From NCBI GenBank assembly GCA_963828855.1, contig CAWHGB010000002.1:806001-870000 (forward strand): 64,000 nucleotides of DNA. The letters are read 5' to 3'. Source of the DNA: CAVVEQ01 sp963828855 (GTDB lineage Bacteria > Chloroflexota > Anaerolineae > Anaerolineales > Anaerolineaceae). Numbering within the stretch: position 1 is the first letter of the stretch; every line of letters begins with the position of its first letter. The translations under genes were made by a program, and so were the position numbers. Shown in pieces: positions 55,160 to 64,000 of this stretch. A model generated the notes under the pieces. That model was not told the DNA's origin, ran no database searches, and saw only the letters and a program-made list of their open reading frames with translations.

Positions 55160-58100
55160 CTATATACCATCCACAATGAGAAGGTTTCTGAAAACTCCGC
55201 TGACATTGTTTCCAAAATATATTGTGTTCGTCAGCAGATAGCTTCCACCGTTCTTGTGAAGGAAGATCCCGTATCCGCCATTTCCAATCGCCACGCTGTT
55301 GGTGACGGTGGTTTTAGAAGCAGGATTTTGGCTGTATATCGTGATGCCATTTGCAGCTTCGATCGCAGGCGTGCCCGGGTCATCCAGCCCGTTGAACATG
55401 GAGACCGCGGTGTTGAGTGTTACTGCTCCTCGGGAGTGGATATAGGACACCATCCAAACCGTTGTAGTTGGTGGTAGTTTTGGTCATCGCAACCGGTGCA
55501 TTAAGTCCCCCGTCATTATCGACGTAGATACCGTACCCAAGCTCGTTGAAGCTGGCAGTTACCCCGGTGATTTTCACTGCTTGATCGCTTGTTATCCATA
55601 AACCGCGATAATATTGTTATTGAAGGTATTCGCGCCCAAGCGTGTTGAGCACGGTGACGGTGCCTGTGCCACCCAGGTTGTAGGGATTAACCCGATACCC
55701 ACCATTGCTTGTTGTTCGAAGCGGTGATGTTGTTGATGATGATATTGCCGTAGCTTCCAATTTCTAACCCGTTAGCGCTGTTGCCGTTGAACGTCGATTT
55801 GTTGATCGTCACGGATTTGGTTCCGCTTGTATCATAATCATTATTAATGGTCGCGCCAGCGCCGTTGATATTGTCGCTCGCCGTAAGGCTGTTGATCAGC
55901 ACCGTGCCTTTGGTCCGCAAGATCAGCCCTGTATCGGAATTATTGTTGTACCAGCCAGTATTGATCGTCACATTGCCAGTTCCGGATCGGTTGTCGATAA
56001 AGACGCCATATTGCGCATTGTCGGAAGCATCCAGCTTGTTCACCACCACCGCGCCGTTCGTTTCTATGTGAAGGCCTTCATCGTCGTTATTGCTGAACCA
56101 GTTGGTCCAGGTGGAGAGCGTGCCCAGCAGGCTCACATTGGCTGGCAGGGTGCCGTAGGTGTTTCTAAGATAGGCGCCATAGCCGCCGTTACCCGCTGAA
56201 TTCACATTTGTCAGCGTTATCGCGCCTGACGAATAAATTTCAAGACCGCTGTCACCATTTCGGTTAAAAGTGCTCATCCCTGAAATCGCGACTACCTTGA
56301 CCGGATCGGAATCAGAGCCTATCGATGCACCAATCTCGCTGTTATCATCGGCATGTGTAGAAGTAAGGGTTACATTACCGTTTGAACCGATGAGCAACCC
56401 GGTGTTATTATTTCCAATGAAATCCCCGTTCTTGATGGTGATATTCCCCGAACCAGCTTCGTTATTTAGATCAGCGCCTTTGGCATAATCCAGGAATCCA
56501 TTTTCACCGTAGTTCCCGCTTGCCTGCACACTCGTCAGGGTGATGGAGCCATTGTTGCGGATATACAGACCCGTCCCATAATTACTATTTAGGGTAACAC
56601 TGGTAACAATAATATTCTTGATCAAGGCTCCAGGATATGTCTCCAACGATGCGCCTTTTGCGCTGTTTTCGCTGGCTGAGCCTTTCACGAATGAGATGTT
56701 TCCCCTGGTCAATGTCGACAATCCATAGTGTCCATTTCCATCAAACATTGAATTGTTTACCTTGATATCTGTAAACCCGTTGTAATTTTGGAGAGATGCG
56801 CCGGAACTACTATTATTATTCGCGGTTACATTGGTTAGACTGATTATTCCTAAGGAAATTACCTGCAGTCCAACGTCGCCATTTCCGTTGAAACCCGGGG
56901 AATCCATCCCGATAATGGGCAAAACATTATTAATGGTGACGCCCGGCGTTCCAACCGTGACCGAATCATTTTGCAGGTAAGCCCCCAAACCTCCGTTATA
57001 TTCAGAAACAGCTTTATTTAGACTGATTGCACCTTTGATATTGGCATGCAAGCCGTCGTTTCCATTATCGGATAGATAGATATTATTGATCGTCAGGTTT
57101 CCCAGGCCGTCCGAATTATCGACGTTAACACCGTACCCGTATTCATTGTATGTCGCGGTGACATTCGTTAAAGTGACCGCTCCTCTTGAATCGATCACAA
57201 GACCATCCGCTGCGCTGTTCTCAAACCCTGGAATATAGTTGTTGGGTGTGGAAAGGTTGTTTGAGATGGATATTGCCTTCCCAAGCCCGTTGGAAACAAG
57301 ATGTGCGCCATTGCCTACGGCTGTGGCATTTCCAATATTGGAATTCCAGGCCGAACCGATGTTCTTGGCAGTGATGGCGCCCTCGGGTATCACTTCCAGC
57401 CCCGTATCACCGTTCGCAACGTAGCGCCCGTTCGTCAGAGTCACGTTTGGCGCAGCGGTACCAGAGGCAGGCTCGTTATCGATATTTACGCCATACTGGC
57501 CGTTCCCGAAAGCCAGCACGGAAGTGACCGAAACGGCCCCATTAGATTTGATGAGCAGACCTGTCGCATTGTTGCTGTTGAAATCCCGGACCGGTATGAT
57601 TTCACCCCATTCATAAAGGGGAAAGGCAGCGTTCGTGATGTTCACCAACGCGGTACCGTCGGTATTATCCAGGTCCGCGCCGTTATACCCGAACCATTCA
57701 TCCCCTGTGGTTGCCCCGAGGACATCTGTTGAGAAATAATACCCCACGGGCAGGTAGGTGCTAACTTCGCTAAGTGCAAAAGTCCAGGTTCCGGTCTCAT
57801 CAAAGATGAAGCCCGTTATCTCTGCTACATAAAGATTCGCCGCTTGAGACTGCGGTATCGGTATAGATGGTTTCCCCGGATGGATCGCGGATATCGAGGA
57901 TCCCGTTTGCCATGTAACTGCCAAGCACCGCATTATACGGGACATCCAGCATATCAACGGTTACGTCAACGGTCCAAAGGTCCTCGCTTCCACCCAGACC
58001 GAAAACATCGTGGACTGTATAGACCCCGGAAGGGAAATCCAGCTGGTGAACCGAATTATCGAAAGCCTGAGCATTCTTCAACGTGATCGCGCCTTTCGAG

Positions 58101-60223
58101 CGCACGTACAACCCTGTGCCCTGGTTGGAAGAAAAAGTACTGTTCGTGATCGTCACCGCCTTGGCCGAACCCGCCATGGAATTATCGAGAATGGCTCCAC
58201 CAAGGAAATTCTGAGCCGCATAAACTGTTGAAAGAGTGATCACTCCAAATGAATCCGCCTCCAAACCATTACCACTCCAGGAATGAAGGAACGTGGATTT
58301 ATTGATCGTCACGTTTGCGGCGAGATAATCGTTTTTCAATTCTGCATTGGTAAAGGAATTGTATGAAGAATCGAGGTTATTCAGCAGGATTGCGCCTCGG
58401 GTATTGATATGCAAACCGTGCGCATTCCCATAGGTTGAATTATCTCCCCAGGCTGAGCCATTAAATGTCACCCCGGCCGTGGTGCCGCTGGTGTTATCGA
58501 TATCCATTCCGTAGCCATCATGCGCGGCCACGAAATTGCCATCGCCATCCACTTCGGTGCCATTGTTATCCGCGTGCACCTTGTTGACCGTCACCAGCCC
58601 TTTGGAGCGGATCTCCAGACCGTCGTCGCTATTCCGATTGAAGGTGCTGTTGTTAACTGTGACAGGATAGACCGCGAGCGATCCATAATTTTGCAGCCGC
58701 GCACCAGCAGTGGTGAAAGTATCTGCCAATGTATCCCGGTCATATCCCCGGTTATCTGAAGCATCCACATTGGTCAGGGTGATGGCTCCTTTGGCAACTA
58801 CAAATAAACCCTGGTTATTGGAAATATTCTGATTGAATTCACTGTTGGTAATAGTGATGTTCCCCACACCCGGATTGGAACAGGTATCAAAGGGTTCAGT
58901 CAGGTCCAGGCAGCTATCAAAAAAACCTCCTGCTCGATCATTGTTATTGCCATGAACATTATTAATTGTGAAGTTGCCTGAACCAGAAATCCCAATACCA
59001 GCAAAATTATTATTGGCGAATACGTTATCCAATGAAACAATGCCGTTGATATTCTGGTAGGTTTTGATCGCCCAATTATTTGAATTACCGTTGAAAACCG
59101 AGTTCTTGATCGTCAGGTTACCGCTTTGGATCAAATGCAGAGCGGCCTGGGAAGATCCTAAATTGTCGTTGGCTGAGACCCCATCCAGCGTCAAGCTTCC
59201 TCGGGTATTAATAGCAATTCCGTTCACAGCTCCATAATTTCCCTGGTTGCGGTTGAAACTGCTATTCTTGATCGTAACCGGTGCCACGCTTGAATCTCTT
59301 GTGTAGATGTATGCGCCACCCCCGACATTATCACTGGATTCAACGTTCTGTAAAATCACGGCACCGTTGTGTTCGCCAATGGATAACCCCAAACCTTCAG
59401 GGTCGGCATTATAAAGACATACGTCCGATACAGTTAAAATGCCTGAGTTCACCCAAATATCCAACGCACCATACCCGGGATCTTTTAAGGTGGTATCGCC
59501 GTTGATATTGAATCCATAAATTGTGAAGCCTGAATTCTGATATGAGATCTCGAGATAATCCACAACATTTATTGTCACTGATGGAACCCCGGTGGTTGGG
59601 TCCACAGCACCCATCAGCCGGGTGAGATTCACCACATCGTTGATCTGAATATGACTGACATCATAAATAGAGTTTGCTTCAAAATATAGCGTTTTATCCG
59701 TTGGCGTCCTTACACCGTTTTTGATGTCATCGATGGCTCGCTGGATGGGATTAGGGTCTTCGGTGCAATTTGAAGTTGTCCCGCAAGATACCATGTAACT
59801 ATATTTGGTAGTACCTACCCATAAATATGGGTCGCCGTTATTGATCAGTTGCTCGGAAGACTGAGTAGCCATCGCTAGAGGCTCACCGCTCGCATCCGCA
59901 AGTACCAAGCCTGCCTCATCCAGCGCTTCCGCCAGGCTGGGCTCGGCTGCCGGGGTTTCATCCACCGGCACTGTTACTGTGGGCTCAACGGCGAGTACTT
60001 CCTCCGGTGCCGCTTCGGTTTGTATAGCTTCCCCTGGCACATCAGGGGTGACCGCTTCCGCTGGCGCGGCATTAGTAGGCATCACCTCCATTGGCGCCTC
60101 AGCGGGAACTACCTCCGGTGGCACCTCATCCTGCGCGAAGGCAGGTGAGACAAACAAAAAAGCTGCCGTAAGTGCAATCAATGCGCAAATCAACAGCGTG
60201 GTCGGAAACCCTTTTTTGGTCAT
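55160..60223 (-). CDS. Giant secreted beta-helix protein B, frameshifted
   Basis: About 1687 residues. The ATG at 60223 has GGAGGG; the signal peptide (TTLLICALIALTAAFLFVSPAFAQ) and the head (SLAEALDEAGLVLADASGEPL, GDPYLWVGTTKYSYM, TPTDKTLYFEA) are close copies of those in protein A. Then come long runs of beta-helix coils (GVGNITITNSEFNQNIS, SKGAITLTNVNSAGNGGYGAYL). A beta-sandwich resembling a PPC domain sits near 740-840 (GSEDLWTVDVTVDMLD, ILDIRDPSGETIYTD) and is crossed by a break near 57840. Further breaks near 55690, 55625 and 55450; the end reads TNTIYFGNNVSGVFRNLLIVDGI, a variant of the shared C-terminal cap. Confidence 0.83.
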
Positions 60224-60271
60224 GCATCCCTCCGTGAAAGTGGAATTATTTGGTTGTAATGGTCTGTCTTT

Positions 60272-60287
60272 GGGGAAAATCCCCCGT
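60272..60287 (-). promoter_or_regulatory. Shared upstream element of beta-helix gene B
   Basis: ACGGGGGATTTTCCCC on the minus strand; GGGGATTTTCCCC is an almost perfect palindrome. Same block and same 58-base offset from the start codon as in gene A. Confidence 0.4.
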
Positions 60288-60391
60288 TCTAAAAACTTGA
60301 AATTATTCTAGCATTTCCAGGAACCGCATTCAATAATTTCAACCTCATTTCTCAAGATTGTAAGGGGTTTGTAAGGCTTTTTCCCCAGCAG

Positions 60392-60423
60392 AAAAAAAAC
60401 CGGGGCACCGCGCGGTGCCCCGG
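60392..60423 (-). terminator. Terminator after beta-helix protein C
   Basis: CCGGGGCACCGCGCGGTGCCCCGG, a perfect 12 bp hairpin, followed by eight T on the minus strand. Confidence 0.9.
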
Positions 60424-60464
60424 CAATTCGATTTGTGACTCAGTGAGCGATCAATCGTTTGGTT

Positions 60465-63400
60465 TTAGTACACCACCGTCCAGACTCCAATCTTCATCAG
60501 GTTGGTATCCGGGTAGGGATCGTCCCGCAGGTTGCCGAACCAGGCGGAGCCGGTGAGCTTCAGGGTGAACGGCCCCCCGGAGTTATATACAAAGATCCCG
60601 GTCCAGTTGTTCATCACCGAGGCGGTGTTAAGGATATTCACGTGGTTGTCGGTATCAATATAGATCCCATCTTGAGTGTTGTTGGTCGCCCAGGAGGTGT
60701 TGATCGTCACCACGCCGGAGGATTTGACAGACAGCCCAACAATATTGAAGCGGGTGATCACGTTGTTGAGCGTCACCGCTGGTTTGATGATTCCGGTGGA
60801 TTGGTTATTCACATCCAACCCATTCAGCGCGTTCATGATGGATTCAAGCTGGCTGATGGTCACCGCGCCGTTCGAGATGATCGAGACACCCGAGCCCATG
60901 CCGTTGGAGTGGCCGTTGCTGACCACCACGTTGACTTTGCTTCCCAGTGTGTTCAGCATCGTCACCGTCCCGGTAGCTCCATCATACCGGTTGAAAAACA
61001 CCGCGCCCGAAGCTGCGTTGTTGATGAGCGTGATGGAATTGGTGATGATGGATCCTTTCGCGTCCACATAGATGCCGTCCCAGCCATTGATGTTATCCAC
61101 ATCCCAGCCGTTGTCGTTGGCGGTGACCAGGTTGAGGGTGATGGCTTTCGTGCTGTTTGGAGCGGTGCTTTGATCGATGTACAAGCCGTACAGGTCGTTG
61201 TCGTTAACCTGCAGGGTATTGACCGTGACGGCGCCGTTGGTATCGATGAAAATCCCATCCATGGTGTTGTGGTTGGCGGTGACGCTGGTGAGCGTGATCG
61301 CGGAGGCCCCCAGACCGTTGGTGTTTTCAAGGTAGATCCCGTGCGCGTACGTAACCGGGTTGCCCGAGCCTTCCTCCCGCCAGCCGTTATTCATGGCGTT
61401 CACTTTCCCAAGGGAGATGGCTCCGCCGGCTTCCACGTAGAGACCGGTATCTGAATTATCGGTGAACCAGGAAATGCCCGTTGGGGAGCTCAGGATCGTG
61501 AAGGTGCCGGGCGTGACCACGTATGCGCCGTACCCGTCGTTGCCGTAGGCATTCACCAGGGTGAACTTGACCGCGCCGTCTGCCTGGATATCGAATCCAT
61601 CGTTTCCATTACCATTGCTGGTGACGTTGGTCAGGGTGACCGCGCCATCCGAACGCAGGTACACACCCGTCTCCGTCGTGCCCCAGTTGTTCAAGTTCAC
61701 GTTGGTCATGGTGATCGGGGAAAGCGCGGTGCCGGCTTCGTTATTGATATAGAACCCGTAGCTGCGGTTGCCACCCTGTTCGCTGTTCGTGACCGTGACC
61801 GGTCCCCTGGTCATGATATGCGCGGAGGTCAGGTCGTTGTTGGAGAAATTGACGCTGGTAAGGGTCACGCCCGGTGCGCCGGTTACCCGTAGGTGTTGTT
61901 GATCGACGCGCCGCCGTGCCCGGAATCGTTCAGGTCCATGCCTTTCAGGGTGACCGCGCCGCTCGAAAGAACCTCGATGCCGGTACGCCGAGTTGTTGCC
62001 GAACCAGCGGTTATTCACGTTGCTGATGGTCACCGCGCCGGTGCCGTTGCGGTTATCCACGTAAATACCGTTCGCCAGGCTGGTGGGGGTATCCCAGTCG
62101 ATCGGTTCCTCCCCTTCGAAGAGCTTGAGCTCATACGCCCAACAGTTCCCGCAGTCGTTCGGGTCTGCGCCCACATGGATCTCATAGGTGCCATCCAGGG
62201 CAGGGTAGAAGCTGTAGGAAAGCTCGCCGTCAGTGCCGCCGACCCAGTCCACCATCCCCACCCTCGGGGTCAATGATCCAGATGTTGGGATTGAACCGGC
62301 CGCTGGCTACTTCGATGGTCACCTCGTCGTCCGTGACGCCGTTGAAGAACCAGACCTGGTCGTCGCTGAGGTTGTCGCTCCACCACTGGCCGTAGTTGAT
62401 CCCGTAGTAATTGGCCGAGTTATGGTTGGATTCGGTCTCGGTGATCGTCACGACACCCTTGCTGATCACGTAGATGCCGGTCTCGCCGTTGCTGGTAGCG
62501 TACACATCGTTCACCGTCACGGCTTTCCCGGTTCCCTGGTCAAAGATATAGGCGCCATTCTGGAAATTGTTGATTGGCGGAACCGTTCTTCCAGCTGACC
62601 GTGCCCTTGGTGTTGATATCCAGCCCGTACCACCCGTTTTCGTCGAAGTAGGCGTCCGTCAGGGTCACGTTGCCGACGCCGGAATCATTCCGTAAATACG
62701 CGCCGTTGCTGCCGTTGCCGGTGGCAGTCCACCTTCGTCAGGGTGATGTTGCCCTTGGCGTAGATCTCCAGCCCGTCCCATCCGTTCCACGCCAGGTTGT
62801 TTTCATAGTTGCTCGTGCCGGTGAGCGAGACCGCGCCGGTGCCAGCGCTGGCGTCGATATAGATGCCGTCCTCCTGGTTCTGCCTCGCCTGGAAGAAGGC
62901 GACGGTTACCGCGCCATTCGAGTCAGGACACTCAGGCCAACCGTCGGTATTGTTCGAGAAGACGTTCCCTTCCGCCCAGGCATCCTGCACTCCCCAGCCG
63001 CCAACCTGCTTGATGGTGACCGCGCCTTTGGCATCGACGAACCACCGTAGCCCGACCCGACTGTTCTCAGCAGCATGTTCTGAGAGCCGGTCTGCCCGTT
63101 GTTATTGTAGATGCGCAGGTAGCCGAAAGTATCGGTGAGATTCCAATACTCGGGATTTTCGTTCACCCAGACCCAGCCATCTTCCAGATAACCATCAAAA
63201 CCATCGACCCAACTCATATTTTCAATCCCAAAGTAATCAAAATCTGAGGCGATCTGCGGTTCGGAGTTGTAAGAATCCTGAGATGCGGTCAGCCCGATGC
63301 CGTTGATCTGGAACCCGGGGTCGATCGCGTGGCTACCCAGGAAGGTCCAGGTGATGCCATCGGAGCTGTAATACCCGTTCAGCGTGCTTCCGCTCCGTTC

Positions 63401-64000
63401 CAGTCTCAGGTGGACCTCGGAGTTGCTCCCGATTGAGGTGGCAAAGTTGCTGCCATCATTCCCGCCGTTCACGACCGCGTCGAAGTAAATTCCATTCCCG
63501 ATCCCGGCGCAGTAGGTCAAATCGTCGCAGTACGCCCGGCCTAATTGCAGGAAGTTGTCCTTATCCTGGTAGATTACCAGGCCTGAGAACTGGAAGTTGG
63601 TATCGGGCGTGAAGCTCAGGTAGGTTTTGATCGCAAAATCACCCAGGGATTCGTAGGTGTTGTAGCCATTGTTGGCCGAATACAGGTTGGTCAGGGCGGC
63701 CGGGCCATTGGTGTGGATCACCAATCCGCTCAGCCGGTTCCCCTGGAACTCGTTACCATTGCCCGTTCCGGCGTTGATGGTCACCCCCGCCGTCCCGTTG
63801 GTCGTCTTGTTATCGAGATAGACGCCGTTCCCGCCGTTGTGGTTTGCGCGCACGTTCAGCAGGGTGATCAAGCCCTTGCTGAGGATGTTCAAGCCATCGT
63901 ATCCAAACCCGTTCCAATCGAAGGAGCTGTCGGAGACGGTCACGGGCACGCCCGCAGCCGGGGACGGCGGGACGTTCATGATCTCCGCGCCGAACCCGCC
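60465..64000 (-). CDS. Giant secreted beta-helix protein C (5' part outside window), frameshifted
   Basis: About 1180 residues visible; the frame is still open at the window edge (GGFGAEIMNVPPSPAAG). Coils match protein A closely in order and wording, e.g. LNILSKGLITLLNVRANHNGGNGVYLDN and AVTIKQVGGWGVQDAW. A lectin-like insert sits at 63055-63640 and a PPC-like domain near 62090-62400 (SDNLSDDQVWFFNGVTDDEVTIEV, GTYEIHVGADPND). Breaks near 63050, 62930, 62700, 62590, 62260, 61990 and 61895. The end is GSAWFGNLRDDPYPDTNLMKIGVW, the shared cap. Secretion is inferred from its paralogues. Confidence 0.82.
63055..63640 (-). other. DUF1349-like concanavalin fold insert, apparently circularly permuted
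   Basis: Within protein C the insert reads, N to C: DFAIKTYLSFTPDTNFQFSG, VIYQDKDNFLQLGRA, LRLERSGSTLNGYYSSDGITW, FDYFGI, then WVDGFDGYLEDGWVWVNENP, WNLTDTFGYLRIYNNN and NMLLRTVGSG. In the DUF1349 / GH43 C-terminal lectin-like family the WVWVNENP...LLRT block comes first. Here it follows the block it should precede. Confidence 0.6.

Noticed and set aside
49901..64000. Repetitive DNA considered as CRISPR or satellite repeats
   Set aside because: The repeats are degenerate, coding, and follow beta-helix coil periodicity; no identical repeats with spacers.

Overview
This window looks like a draft contig from an Anaerolineae-type member of the Chloroflexota. I infer this from the style of the proteins, not from a search: secreted proteins with long Thr/Pro linkers, a ThrRS without the N-terminal TGS domain, several LysM plus M23 lipoproteins in tandem, very large secreted beta-helix proteins, and a T-box and a SAM-I riboswitch in GC-rich DNA.

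Layout. 1-979 is the start of a secreted beta-helix protein that runs off the left edge. 1179-2834 holds a parvulin-type lipoprotein and a one-pass membrane protein. 2948-9584 is a minus-strand block: macro domain / TrmH / DUF711, then rplT, rpmI, infC (start codon ATC), thrS behind a T-box, tRNA-Val and a helix-hairpin-helix protein. After tRNA-Ser comes a tungstate ABC transporter (tupB-tupC-tupA) with a divergent GntR-plus-periplasmic-binding-domain regulator, then an MFS transporter, tRNA-Pro, a GAF histidine kinase, inositol-3-phosphate synthase and a HIT protein. 17962-22569 carries three tandem LysM/LasA-type M23 lipoproteins, followed by another MFS transporter. 23946-31260 is an unbroken minus-strand gene train. 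31356-36958 is the methionine/one-carbon block behind a SAM-I riboswitch. 37054-43777 holds coaX, coaBC, a phosphoesterase, a DUF4349 lipoprotein and a DnaQ-DinG helicase. 45331-49695 is a cell-wall block (amidase, two L,D-transpeptidases) ending in a thioredoxin-TPR protein. 49901-64000 contains three giant beta-helix proteins on the minus strand, the last truncated by the window edge.

The most interesting system is in the minus-strand train. It encodes SelA (29514-30861) and, about 4.5 kb downstream, a two-domain glutaredoxin-like protein disulfide oxidoreductase whose second CxxC motif reads UGA-Pro-Tyr-Cys, with a small hairpin at the spacing expected of a bacterial SECIS element. Next to it are an OsmC peroxidase, an ECF sigma factor and a thiol-type zinc anti-sigma factor whose Cys/His spacing matches RsrA. 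This looks like a selenium-dependent thiol-stress module. selB, selC and selD were not found in the window.

Caveat. Many genes, including essential ones such as infC, carry one-base frameshifts that are repaired by a single base, for example in a homopolymer. I read these as uncorrected sequencing errors, so coordinates for such genes span the whole reconstructed gene. The UGA in the oxidoreductase is different because the frame is preserved on both sides.
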